A stretch of DNA of 64,000 nucleotides from Alphaproteobacteria bacterium (GTDB lineage Bacteria > Pseudomonadota > Alphaproteobacteria > UBA8366): the NCBI GenBank assembly GCA_021774335.1, contig JAJFJD010000037.1:1-64000 (forward strand), given 5' to 3'. How positions within the stretch are numbered: position 1 is the first letter of the stretch; every line of letters begins with the position of its first letter. Positions 35,877 through 44,684 of this stretch are shown one piece after another. A model generated the notes under the pieces. It was not told the origin of the DNA. It saw nothing but the letters and a program-made list of their open reading frames with translations, and searched no databases. Made by a program: the position numbers and the translations under genes.

Positions 35877-38357
35877 ATGACGACAAAAATACGCATACGG
35901 GGAGAAATCAATCCATTCGTCCTGACCGGCGACGGGCCGTGGGCCATCGGCCGCGGGGATGATAACGATCTGGCGTTTCCGAACGATCCGTATTGTTCGC
36001 GTAACCAAGCCGCCATCTCGCGGGTCGACGACCGGTATTTCATCGAATGCCTGTCCGACAACACGCCGATGACGTTGAACGGCCAGTCGTTGGAAGGCAG
36101 CGCGCCGCTCGACAGCGGTGCCGAGATCGTCTTCGCGGGACAGCATCTCACCCTTGAGGATGACGACCGCTTGTCGTCGCCGGCCACATCCATCATGTCC
36201 GCGCCGAAAACGTCATTGGCGTCACCCCGGACCACGGCATCGCCCGCCTCGGGTTTGTCTGGCGGCGTCCGGTCGGATTTTTCCGGAACGGCGAACCCCC
36301 AGAGCACGCGGCCGCCGTCCACCGAGGCGCCCGTGCTCGCCCCGGCCGCGACGTCCTTCGTGGAGAGCTTGGATAATCTGACGTCTGAGGAATTCAGCGG
36401 CCCGGTCACGGTCACCGACAAGATGAAGATCGGCCGTACCGTACCGGCGGGGAATATCCAACTCGATCATCCTACCGTCTCACGCGAACACGCACTCATT
36501 CGGGTCCAGGGCGAGCGCATATTTCTGCGTGATCTGGGAAGCACGAACGGCACTTTCGTCAACGGCGTGAGGGCGACCAAGGGCCTGATGCTCGAAGCCG
36601 GCGATCGGATCAATATCGGCCCATTCAGCCTGCAATTCGACGGACGGCAGATTACCGGGCAGTCGTGGCAAGGTGATGTTCGCCTAACCGGATACGGCCT
36701 ATCCAAGGATGTGCGTGACAATGTCAGCGGAGAGCCCTTACGCATTCTGGATAACGTCACCGTCGATATAGCGCCCCGTGAATTCGTGTGCCTCCTGGGG
36801 CCGAGCGGGTCCGGCAAGTCGACGTTGATGAACGTGTTGTCCGGGCGGTCGGTACCTTCCGAGGGCCGCGTCCTTGTCAATGATCTGGGGCTGCATGAGA
36901 ATTTCGACGCCTTGAAGCCGGACATCGCGATGGTCGAACAGCACAACGTGCTGCACGAGGACCTGACACTCGGACAGGCATTGGGCTATGCGGCGGAACT
37001 GCGCCTGCCGTCCGACCTGGCGGGCGAGGCGCGGTCCGACATCGTGGCGAAAGCAGCGGATAACGTCGAGTTGGGCGACCGCCTCGGCAATCAAATCGGG
37101 ACGCTTAGCGGTGGTCAGAAAAAGCGCGCCAGCCTGTCGAGCGAAACGCTGAACCGGCCCGGGCTTCTCTACCTGGACGAAGTGACCAGCGGGTTGGACG
37201 AACAAACCGACTGGGAACTCATGCGGTTGCTGCGTCAGATGGCCGACGACGGCATGACGATCGTCTGCGTCACCCATACCCTCGCCAATGTCGAAGCGTT
37301 TTGTCACAAGGTGGTGGTCATGGGCAGCCCCGGTGTGATGACCTTCGTGGGTTCGCCGAGCGATGCCCTGACGTTCTTTGACGTGAAGACGTTGGGCGGA
37401 ATCTTCGGCCGCTTGCGCGAAGAGCCGTCGACAGCGTGGCGCAACCGCTTTGAACAATGGGCCAAAGACCGTGGAATCGCTGCCGCGATGCCGCCGCCGA
37501 TGGACGGTTCAGCACAACACCATGCGGGCCAGAAGGCGAATTTGCGGCGTCGTCTGGAGGAAGGCGTCCGCCAATGGGGCATCCTGAGCCGCCGCAATCT
37601 GCGCTTACTCTTGGCGGACCGGAAGAACCTGGCGATCGCTGCCCTGCAGAGCGTTCTGATCGGCGTTCTCGTCGGATATGTCTTCGGCAGCATGGGCGCC
37701 GGATATGCGCGGATCGGATCGCAGACCGCGCTCCTGTTCCTGCTCAGCATGTCGGCGCTTTGGATCGGCTGTAGTTCGGCATCCAAGGACATCGTCGGCG
37801 AAGCCTCGATTTTCCGGCGCGAGTATGACGTGAATCTGTCGGCCTTTGCCTTCGTGCTGTCCAAATTCACGATCACCGGCATATTGACCACCGTGCAAGT
37901 CCTGGTGGTTTATTTCCTGACGGGCCTTCTGGCGGATGACATGCCGGGGGCGGGTGTGATGCAGCTCTTGATCCTCTTTGCGACCGGCCTCGCGGCGGTT
38001 GGCCTTGGCTTGCTGATCTCATCGCTGGCCAATACAAGAGATCAAGCAACGACGATCGTGCCGCTCGTGCTTATTCCGCAACTGGTCTTGGCGGGCGGGC
38101 TCGTTCCCACACTGCCGGGCGGGGCGCAGTTCTTGGCGGAGATCGCGGTGACCGGTTACTGGGCGGTGGAAGCGTTGACGGATATGTTCATCCGGATCGA
38201 CGGCCCGATCTCGACCTTTGTGCCCGATCTGCGGCGGACCGCCGTGATGGAGTCGACGAGCGTTTTCCTCGCCTTCCCGGTCATCATCCTGCACTGTCTG
38301 GCGTTTCTGTTTGCGGCTTGCGCCATCACGGCAGCCCGCTATCGCCGCAAAGGGTAA
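35877..38357 (+). CDS. FHA-FHA-ABC transporter fusion (ABCG-type half-transporter)
   Basis: 826 residues. The N-terminal FHA domain (about residues 15-95) has a weak GRGDDNDL loop. The second FHA (about 178-255) is canonical: GRTVPAGNIQLDHPTVSREHA, then DLGSTNGTFVNG, which binds phosphothreonine. An ABC ATPase follows with Walker A GPSGSGKS (308-315), signature LSGGQ (410-414) and Walker B LYLDE near 431-435. An ABC2-type membrane domain of six helices occupies about 575-826. Domain order matches Mycobacterium Rv1747-like and ABCG exporters regulated by a kinase. The two FHA domains probably read phosphorylation by a local kinase, such as the gene at 42565. Lipid or polymer export is likely; the substrate is unknown. 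It is the first gene of a signalling island. Confidence 0.88.
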   Translation: MTTKIRIRGEINPFVLTGDGPWAIGRGDDNDLAFPNDPYCSRNQAAISRVDDRYFIECLSDNTPMTLNGQSLEGSAPLDSGAEIVFAGQHLTLEDDDRLSSPATSIMSAPKTSLASPRTTASPASGLSGGVRSDFSGTANPQSTRPPSTEAPVLAPAATSFVESLDNLTSEEFSGPVTVTDKMKIGRTVPAGNIQLDHPTVSREHALIRVQGERIFLRDLGSTNGTFVNGVRATKGLMLEAGDRINIGPFSLQFDGRQITGQSWQGDVRLTGYGLSKDVRDNVSGEPLRILDNVTVDIAPREFVCLLGPSGSGKSTLMNVLSGRSVPSEGRVLVNDLGLHENFDALKPDIAMVEQHNVLHEDLTLGQALGYAAELRLPSDLAGEARSDIVAKAADNVELGDRLGNQIGTLSGGQKKRASLSSETLNRPGLLYLDEVTSGLDEQTDWELMRLLRQMADDGMTIVCVTHTLANVEAFCHKVVVMGSPGVMTFVGSPSDALTFFDVKTLGGIFGRLREEPSTAWRNRFEQWAKDRGIAAAMPPPMDGSAQHHAGQKANLRRRLEEGVRQWGILSRRNLRLLLADRKNLAIAALQSVLIGVLVGYVFGSMGAGYARIGSQTALLFLLSMSALWIGCSSASKDIVGEASIFRREYDVNLSAFAFVLSKFTITGILTTVQVLVVYFLTGLLADDMPGAGVMQLLILFATGLAAVGLGLLISSLANTRDQATTIVPLVLIPQLVLAGGLVPTLPGGAQFLAEIAVTGYWAVEALTDMFIRIDGPISTFVPDLRRTAVMESTSVFLAFPVIILHCLAFLFAACAITAARYRRKG

Positions 38358-38385
38358 GCGGCGTTTCCTATCACCGAACCGGGAC

Positions 38386-38769
38386 CTATTGCGGCGGGGC
38401 GTATAGGCCGTAGAGCCGCCATTTGCGCTCGATCGAGACGGCGCCGGAATACCAGAGCTGGCCGTTTGCGGTGCCGGTAAATGTTATCTTCCGGAGGCCC
38501 CGGCATTCGTTCGACAGGATGAACCGCATGTTCCGGGCCAGCTTTCCGAAATCACCCCGGTCGGATTCGAAATAGCCGCCGTCCGGTGCGCGGATCTCGA
38601 CCGCCGACACCACGCCGCATTTGACGAGATAGCCCTTCAATTCCTTATTCGGCCCGCCGGACACGACGAGGCGGGGTTCGGCGGCTGCGGCGGCGCCGAT
38701 CAGCAACCCTGAAACCAGGATCGCTGCCGCCGCTCCTCGCGCCCACGTTACCGTTAGCTGATGGACCAA
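38386..38769 (-). CDS. Small secreted protein of unknown function
   Basis: 127 residues if translated from the TTG at 38769, which follows GGGGATGGA. A longer reading continues into the preceding gene and lacks an alternative start with a better site. Residues about 12-29 (GAAAAILVSGLLIGAAAAAE) are a textbook signal peptide with an Ala-x-Ala end. The mature part has two Cys, basic and aromatic residues and a GLYAPPQ end. The stop of the upstream lipoprotein gene overlaps its first 16 nt, so both are probably co-expressed. Start codon and length are uncertain, and no family is recognised. Confidence 0.55.
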   Translation of the reverse strand: MVHQLTVTWARGAAAAILVSGLLIGAAAAAEPRLVVSGGPNKELKGYLVKCGVVSAVEIRAPDGGYFESDRGDFGKLARNMRFILSNECRGLRKITFTGTANGQLWYSGAVSIERKWRLYGLYAPPQ

Positions 38770-39554
38770 GATCCATCCCCTTGCTGACACATCCGGACCG
38801 ATTCCGTATCGCTCGTATTGTCCGCGTAGGTGACCTGTTGCTCGACGGTCTTGCACTGCTGCTTCGCCGCGATTTGGACCGTTTCGGCCGCTGCCGGAAC
38901 CTTCTGGTCGCTCTGCGCGACGGCGTAGCCGGTGGACCGCAATCCCTTCGCGAACACATAGCCGGAGCCGGCTCCGTTCTGTGCAATCAGCATCCAATCC
39001 GGTTTCGATTGCACGCGCCCGACGACATGGACGTCCTGGCCCCGTGTCAGCTTTGTGCCCACGGGCTGATAGTCGGTTCCCGGGCCGCCGCGAACGTTGA
39101 GCGCGTTGCTTGACACTTTATAGGTCTCGCCGACGAGATCGAGCGCCGGGGTCACCTTGACCCGGTCCTTCAGAATCGGGATCGACGTTTGGACGGATTT
39201 CGTACTCTCGTCCTTTACCGTCACCTTGCCCTTCACGCCGGTCTTGGGATTGCTCCAAACGCGCGGCGCGGCACTCGATGAGCTGCTCGCCAGGGCCTGC
39301 GACGTTTCCAGCGCCAACTGCCGCTTGTCGGCATCGTCCAGCCGCTTACCAATCCGGTTCCCGATGAACCCGCCGATGCCGGCGCCGACCAGTCCGCACG
39401 CCAGCTTGTATTTCTTGCCGCACAGCAACGCGCCCGCGGCACCACCGGTGACCGCGCCGATCGCGGTGCCAAAATTTTCTTTGGTCTGTTCAAGCGTTTG
39501 GCAGCCGGCAAGCGCGATCGTGCAGCCGACGACCACCCCAAATGATTTTCTCAT
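38754..39554 (-). CDS. Glycine-zipper outer-membrane lipoprotein with SH3 domain
   Basis: 266 residues from the ATG at 39554 (AAAGGGG 6 nt upstream). A lipobox LAGC ends the signal peptide at Cys18, so the protein is lipidated. A glycine-zipper segment (about residues 28-66: GTAIGAVTGGAAGALLCG, LVGAGIGGFIGNRIGKR) resembles OmpA-like/Rickettsia 17-kDa surface antigens and can insert in membranes. From about 145 to 210 it holds a bacterial SH3 (SH3b) domain with SNALNVRGGPGTDYQPVG, which may bind cell wall. The extreme C-terminal part has paired Cys. It sits inside the FHA/protease cluster on the minus strand, downstream of two FHA-bearing trypsin-like proteins. Confidence 0.82.
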   Translation of the reverse strand: MRKSFGVVVGCTIALAGCQTLEQTKENFGTAIGAVTGGAAGALLCGKKYKLACGLVGAGIGGFIGNRIGKRLDDADKRQLALETSQALASSSSSAAPRVWSNPKTGVKGKVTVKDESTKSVQTSIPILKDRVKVTPALDLVGETYKVSSNALNVRGGPGTDYQPVGTKLTRGQDVHVVGRVQSKPDWMLIAQNGAGSGYVFAKGLRSTGYAVAQSDQKVPAAAETVQIAAKQQCKTVEQQVTYADNTSDTESVRMCQQGDGSWSIS

Positions 39555-39585
39555 GTGTACCCCTTTGCGCATCTGCGCGAATGTT

Positions 39586-40866
39586 TCATCGAAACAAGAT
39601 TTTCATCGTCACCGGCCCGAACTTGAGCTCATCGCCGTTGCCTGCAATTTCGGAATAGTTTGGTCGAACGGTGCGTCCGTTCAGGAACGTCCCGTTCGTC
39701 GACCCTTCGTCCCGCACATACAACAAGCCGTCCTTGGCGTAGAAGCTCGCGTGCGAGCGGGACACTTCGTCATTGTGGATCGCAAACCGGGAATCGGGCG
39801 GTTCGCGGCCGACTGTGACGCCGGTTAGCAGATCGCCCTTATCGATTTGGATCTTGTGTGAATTTCCGGCGGCGTCGTACCCGTCCAGCGTCAAGCCGAA
39901 GCGGGGAAGCGACCCGGTATCGGTGGCGGTCGGCCGCGCGGCGCCCTGCGAGGCGCGGGCGGTCTTGCCGGCCGGTCCGCCGCGCATTGAGCGCGAATAG
40001 CGTTCAACGAGCTGTACGACCTTTTCGCGCGGCCGGCGCAGGGCGACCACCAACAGCGCCGCCAGGACGACGAACGCTGCGATGCCGATCAGGATGGAAT
40101 TGCGTAGCATGTCCTGGATCTGATCTTCGCGGGAAAAACAGCGTTCCTTAGTCGAGATGTAGGAAATATTGCGCTGATTCAGAACCTTGATCAGTTCGCT
40201 GACATTCGACGAGAAGAACGCGCCCGGTGCGACGACAAAGGATTTTCCAATCTTCTTGGTGCTCAGCCGCGTGTTGACGCCGATGACGCGGCGGCATTCG
40301 TCGAACAACGGTCCGCCGCTGTTTCCCCAGCTGATCTCGGCATTGTGCTGCACCAATTGGATCGGCGTGCGGCGCCAGCTGCCGATATAACTTCGGCTCA
40401 AGACGCCCGCCGTGACAGTGGCGTCCGATGTTATGTCCCGGCTGCCTTTGATATTGTTCTGATTCGCGGCGCCGGGATAGCCGACGGCGAATAGGGCTTC
40501 ACCCTTTCTTGGCAAAATTTCCGCTAGCGTGACGGGTTCGAATTCGTCCGGATTGGTGACCTTCAGAATGGCCAGATCGCGTTCTTGCGACGCCCAAACG
40601 ATTCTTGCGTTCGGATTGCGCACCACCGACTGGATCGCGACCGAATTGCCGTCCGGATTGACGTACAATTTTCGGCCTTTGCTGATCACGTGATGGTTGG
40701 TTGCGATATACCCTTTGTCATTGATGACGAACCCCGACCCGCTTGTTCCTCGGGAAAGGTTGAAGATCTGAACGACGCCCTGTTGTTTGTCCGCCTCGTC
40801 GAGCGCCAACGTGGGAAAGGACAACGCGATGGCGGCGAGCGTCAGGATGAGTAATCTGCGGATCAC
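39586..40866 (-). CDS. Membrane-anchored trypsin-like serine protease with C-terminal FHA domain
   Basis: 426 residues. Signal peptide at about 1-22. The trypsin-like domain (about 25-240) has an intact triad: His59 in TNHHV, Asp97 in ERDLAIL and Ser183 in GNSGGPL. One transmembrane helix at about 257-276 places the protease in the periplasm and the rest in the cytoplasm. The C-terminal FHA domain (about 325-426) has VGREPPDSRF, the SRSHASFY loop and DEGSTNGTFLNG, so its phosphothreonine pocket is complete. It starts at the GTG 5 nt after the upstream gene stop, with GGAAGGA as ribosome site. The topology implies that cytoplasmic phosphorylation recruits or controls a periplasmic protease. 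Confidence 0.85.
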   Translation of the reverse strand: MIRRLLILTLAAIALSFPTLALDEADKQQGVVQIFNLSRGTSGSGFVINDKGYIATNHHVISKGRKLYVNPDGNSVAIQSVVRNPNARIVWASQERDLAILKVTNPDEFEPVTLAEILPRKGEALFAVGYPGAANQNNIKGSRDITSDATVTAGVLSRSYIGSWRRTPIQLVQHNAEISWGNSGGPLFDECRRVIGVNTRLSTKKIGKSFVVAPGAFFSSNVSELIKVLNQRNISYISTKERCFSREDQIQDMLRNSILIGIAAFVVLAALLVVALRRPREKVVQLVERYSRSMRGGPAGKTARASQGAARPTATDTGSLPRFGLTLDGYDAAGNSHKIQIDKGDLLTGVTVGREPPDSRFAIHNDEVSRSHASFYAKDGLLYVRDEGSTNGTFLNGRTVRPNYSEIAGNGDELKFGPVTMKILFR

Positions 40867-40871
40867 AATGG

Positions 40872-42353
40872 CTATCCTTCCAGGACCTTCAGGGTCAACT
40901 TGACGCCGCCCAATTCGATCACGTCGTTGGTTGCAACATTCGCCGGGCCGCCATCGGCGGCGAGCGCCTCGCCGTTGACGCGCGTTCCGCCGGTCGAACC
41001 CAAATCCTCCAGGTACAGCCGGTTGTCGCGCACCATGATGCGCGCATGCCGGCGGCTGACGGTGTCGTCGGCGATCACGATGTCCGTCATATCCGGGTTG
41101 CGGCCGAAGACGATACCGTTGGGCGATTTCATCAAGTCCCGGCCGGACAGCCTCAGGGCCAACGGTGCGCCGGCCGCATCGGTTCCTTCCAGCAGGCAGT
41201 CGTTGAAGCGGGCATTGGCGATCTCAATCTCCGCTTCGGCGTTCCGAAGGTCGCGTTTGCGCTTCGACCAGAGAAGGAAGGACAGGATCAGCAGCACCAA
41301 TACGGCGATGCCGCCATAGATCATGTAGCGCTCGCGTTGCTCCTGCTCCGCTTGAAGTGCCTTACTCTTTTCGTCGACGCGTTGGCTGAGGCCTTCAACG
41401 GCCTTCGTCGTGTCCTGCTTGACCCGTTCGGTTTCCTTCTTGGCCTTTTCCTTTTCCTTGTCGGCCTCGGCGGCTTTCTTCTCGGCTTCCTTGGCCTTCT
41501 TCTCGGCCTGCTTCGCTTTCTGCTCCGCCGCCTTGCGCTTTTTGACGGCCTTCGCCGCCTTGGCGCTCGCGGCCTTTTCCTTCGAGGCGACTTCGGCCTT
41601 GCAATCTTTCGCCGCGACAGACGGCGCGACACCGGCGTCGCGCAACAGTGTGATGATTCGTTGCGATGAGACGAGCGATATTCTCGGCTCGATGATATGA
41701 GGTTTCCACAGGTCGTCGTCGGATTTGGCGGGCGCGCGCGCCACCATGCCGACGACACGGGCGCATGAATTCAACGCGGGCCCGCCATAGGCGCCACGCC
41801 CAACGGCGGCGAAGAGCACTGCACCGGAGTCGCTGGCCGATTCGACGACCGCGCTGACGGGGTTGCCCTTTTCCTGAACCGCGGCGATGAAATCCGGCCG
41901 TTCGGGTCCGAACAGGCTCCAGCCGCGTTCGGGCTCCGAGCCAGTCGCCCAATACCCATTGATCGACAGGACGTCCGATTTTGCGGGGGGGACGGCGGCG
42001 AAGGTCACCGGTGAAACGCCGCCCTTGGGCGACGTCGAGACACGCAGAATGGCGAAATCGATGTCGCCGAGCATCTTCACGATGGCCGCCGGGCGGCGCT
42101 CGCCGTCGTTGCCAACGATAAAGATCTTGTTTTGCCGCCGCAGAAGATGCCCCGCCGTCACGACAGTGCCGGCACCGTCGACATAGTAGCCGGTACCTTG
42201 ATTGACCAGGTCTTGGTCTTCAAAGGCCAAGACCTGCACCACGGCGGCATCGTTCGATTGCGCCGCCGCACCGACGATGGAACACACCCAAAACACGAAG
42301 ACGGCAACCAACATTGCCATCCTGCCGCGCACGGATGCCGGAACTCTCCCCAC
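40872..42353 (-). CDS. Trypsin-like pseudoprotease with coiled coil and C-terminal FHA domain
   Basis: 493 residues from the GTG at 42353 (AAGAGGGG 8-9 nt upstream); an unsupported in-frame extension reaches further. A signal peptide precedes a trypsin-like domain that has His69 (TAGH) and Asp99 (IDFAIL), but the catalytic Ser of GNSGGP is Tyr189 in GAYGGPAL, so hydrolysis is unlikely. A Lys/Glu/Ala-rich helix of about 90 residues (254-343) follows, then a membrane helix at about 344-362 and a complete FHA domain (about 405-490: GRNPDMTDIVIADDTVSRRHA, LEDLGSTGGTRVNG). It is the first gene of a two-gene operon with the active-looking protease at 39586, and is divergent from the kinase. Confidence 0.83.
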   Translation of the reverse strand: MGRVPASVRGRMAMLVAVFVFWVCSIVGAAAQSNDAAVVQVLAFEDQDLVNQGTGYYVDGAGTVVTAGHLLRRQNKIFIVGNDGERRPAAIVKMLGDIDFAILRVSTSPKGGVSPVTFAAVPPAKSDVLSINGYWATGSEPERGWSLFGPERPDFIAAVQEKGNPVSAVVESASDSGAVLFAAVGRGAYGGPALNSCARVVGMVARAPAKSDDDLWKPHIIEPRISLVSSQRIITLLRDAGVAPSVAAKDCKAEVASKEKAASAKAAKAVKKRKAAEQKAKQAEKKAKEAEKKAAEADKEKEKAKKETERVKQDTTKAVEGLSQRVDEKSKALQAEQEQRERYMIYGGIAVLVLLILSFLLWSKRKRDLRNAEAEIEIANARFNDCLLEGTDAAGAPLALRLSGRDLMKSPNGIVFGRNPDMTDIVIADDTVSRRHARIMVRDNRLYLEDLGSTGGTRVNGEALAADGGPANVATNDVIELGGVKLTLKVLEG

Positions 42354-42564
42354 TGTCTTGTGCCCCTCTTCGCGTTTCTTGAATCGGATTATAAACGTGA
42401 CGTTCGAGTGCTTGAAACCCCGGCATGAACAAAAAACGATTTGGTATGGCCGAATTGCGCCAACCGCGGGCGGTCTTGAGGACAATGCCGAACAGTGCTT
42501 AAACTTGGCGTGCAATGACTGCAAAAGACGCTCGTAGAGGGCGTAAACGGTTGGCGGCCCGCAA

Positions 42565-44013
42565 ATGGAACCAGGCGATAAGAACGACTCCGGCAATGGT
42601 CCCTCCGAAACGATCCGGATCAGGGAACAGACGCTGCCGGCGGGCTACCGGCTTCACGAATATGTGATCAGCAAGGTCATCGGATCCGGCGGGTTTGGCG
42701 TCACGTATTTCGGTCGTGACACGAATTTGGATAAAGCCGTTGCCATCAAAGAGTATTTTCCGTTCAGCCTCGCGTCGCGCTATGACGACCAATGGGTTGC
42801 CCCGAATACGACTATCCAGGACGACCAGAGCGAATATGACTGGGGCCTTTCGCGGTTTATCGACGAAGCGCGAACCCTCGCCAAATTCGAACACCCCAAT
42901 CTGATTCGCGTGGTGCGCTACATCGAGGAAAACGGCACCGCCTATATCGTAATGGATTTCGCCGAGGGCCGCCCGCTTTCCTCGGTCGTGAACGAAGACG
43001 GTTTGCTGTCCGAAGACCAGCTTAAGCCGATGCTGCTGCCGTTACTGGACGGTTTGTCGCTGGTCCATGCGGCGGACATGCTTCATCGCGACGTGAAGCC
43101 GGAAAACATCATGATTCGGTCGGATGGCACGCCGATCCTGATCGACTTCGGCGCGGCGCGTCAGGCAATTGGATCGCGCAGCCGCCCGATTTCGACGATC
43201 CTGACGCCTGGCTACGCACCCTATGAACAGTATTTCTCGTCCGGCAATCAGGGCCCCTGGACTGATATCTATGCGTTGGGCGCGGTGACCTATGCATGCC
43301 TGACCGGCGATGCGCCGCATGAAGCGGTCCAGCGCGCCGTCGAAGATCCGACGACGCCCACGGTGGAAGCGGCCAAAGGACGCGGGTCAAAACAGTTCTT
43401 GGAGGCCGTCGACTGGGCCATTCGCCCGCGGGAGGCCGATCGGCCGCAGTCCGTCGATGAATGGCGGACGGCGCTGCTGGGCGGCAATGTCAACGCCCCG
43501 GCGACCTCGTCGGCGCCGACGCAGCGTATGCCGGCTGGCTCGGGGGCTGCGACAACGGCCGCAAAACCGAAAAAGGAAAAGCAGTCTGGATTCTCGGGGT
43601 TGCAGGCGGCGGTTGTTCTCGGCGCTCTCGCGGTAGTCGGCGGCGGGGGATACTTCGCGTGGGACCTGACCACGAATAAGGGCGGATTTGTCAATCAGGA
43701 CCAAGCACGGTCCGATCCCAAACCGTTGCCGGAAAAGGTCGAAAAACCGAAAGTGCCTGAGAAACCCAAGGTCGTTGCACGGACGCCGCCGAAGCCTTCG
43801 CGCGTGACGCCACCGCAACCAACACCGATTACGCGGCGTCCGACACCGCCGTCGCCGCAACCGTCGCCACAACAGAGTCCCCAGGCGACCGCGGCGGATA
43901 ACGCGAATTTTGAAAAGGCGAAATACATCGGCACGCCCGAGGCCTACGCACTGTACCTGCGCCTGCACCCGACGGGGCTGCATGCAGCGAAGGCCAAACG
44001 CCGCACCCGCTGA
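42565..44013 (+). CDS. Membrane-bound Ser/Thr protein kinase (PknB/PpkA type)
   Basis: 482 residues. A complete Hanks-type kinase domain spans about 28-305: glycine loop GSGGFG at 40-45, Lys62 in AIKE, HRD at 174-176 (LHRDVKPEN), DFG at 194-196, and GYAPYEQY as the activation-loop end. A Pro/Ala-rich linker is followed by one transmembrane helix (about 346-366), then a Pro- and Lys-rich extracytoplasmic stretch and a C-terminal NFEKAKYIGTPEAYALYLRLHP motif, a short repeat seen after many bacterial secreted domains. It is divergent from the FHA-protease genes (211 nt) and is followed by an FHA protein and a PP2C phosphatase, forming a writer-reader-eraser unit. Confidence 0.9.
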   Translation: MEPGDKNDSGNGPSETIRIREQTLPAGYRLHEYVISKVIGSGGFGVTYFGRDTNLDKAVAIKEYFPFSLASRYDDQWVAPNTTIQDDQSEYDWGLSRFIDEARTLAKFEHPNLIRVVRYIEENGTAYIVMDFAEGRPLSSVVNEDGLLSEDQLKPMLLPLLDGLSLVHAADMLHRDVKPENIMIRSDGTPILIDFGAARQAIGSRSRPISTILTPGYAPYEQYFSSGNQGPWTDIYALGAVTYACLTGDAPHEAVQRAVEDPTTPTVEAAKGRGSKQFLEAVDWAIRPREADRPQSVDEWRTALLGGNVNAPATSSAPTQRMPAGSGAATTAAKPKKEKQSGFSGLQAAVVLGALAVVGGGGYFAWDLTTNKGGFVNQDQARSDPKPLPEKVEKPKVPEKPKVVARTPPKPSRVTPPQPTPITRRPTPPSPQPSPQQSPQATAADNANFEKAKYIGTPEAYALYLRLHPTGLHAAKAKRRTR

Positions 44014-44051
44014 CACGGGATGGCGTATCCAAATCCAAGGGAGAGCAGCAA

Positions 44052-44684
44052 ATGAGCGGCGATACCAAGAAACCCGGCGATTTCTTTTCCGGCCCGACAC
44101 GGCGCGCCACACAGCCGGGCGCCGATGCGGGCAAGCCGGATCCCTTGCGGAACCAGACGCGGCGGATCGATACACCGCCGCAGAAACCGGCGCGCCCAGG
44201 TGGCGCAGGTGCCGGCGGGCCTGACCTGACCTCCGCGACCCGCGTTTGGCGGCCCGGACAGGAGGCCGCGGGAGCCGATCCGGACACCACCGCCTCGCCG
44301 GCACAGACCGCCGATGACTTCGTCGTCGGGTGGTTGGTCATCGTCGACGGTCCCGGCCAGGGGAATGGCCTGCCGCTTGGCTACGGCTGGAACAGTATCG
44401 GCCGGGGCGAGGATCAACGCGTCCGCATGGACTTTGGCGACGATGAAATCGCGCGGGAGACGCAATGCGCGGTTGCTTATGACGGCAAAAATCGGAAATT
44501 CTTCATCCAGCATGGCGGCGGATCCAACTTGACCTATGTCGGGGACGCGCCCGTGCTGGCGCCCCAGGAATTGTCGGCCGACGCGACGATCTCGATGGGC
44601 GCGACGACACTTAGATTCGTTCCGTTCTGCGGCGATAACTTCGATTGGGCCGACCTTGGCAACGCCGACGCATCGTCCGAATGA
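44052..44684 (+). CDS. FHA-domain protein
   Basis: 210 residues. The first 90 residues are disordered, rich in Pro, Gly, Asp and Thr (RRATQPG, QTRRIDTPP, TSATRVW), with several TxxR/RxxT positions that a kinase could phosphorylate. Residues about 92-205 form an atypical FHA-like domain: VGWLVIVDGPGQGNGLPLG, GWNSIGRGEDQRVRMDFGDDEIARETQ, and LRFVPFCGDNFDW at the end. The SRxH part of a canonical FHA is ARET here, so phosphothreonine binding is uncertain. A GGGAGAG ribosome site is 6 nt before ATG. Its stop overlaps the start of the phosphatase gene (ATGA). Confidence 0.78.
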   Translation: MSGDTKKPGDFFSGPTRRATQPGADAGKPDPLRNQTRRIDTPPQKPARPGGAGAGGPDLTSATRVWRPGQEAAGADPDTTASPAQTADDFVVGWLVIVDGPGQGNGLPLGYGWNSIGRGEDQRVRMDFGDDEIARETQCAVAYDGKNRKFFIQHGGGSNLTYVGDAPVLAPQELSADATISMGATTLRFVPFCGDNFDWADLGNADASSE

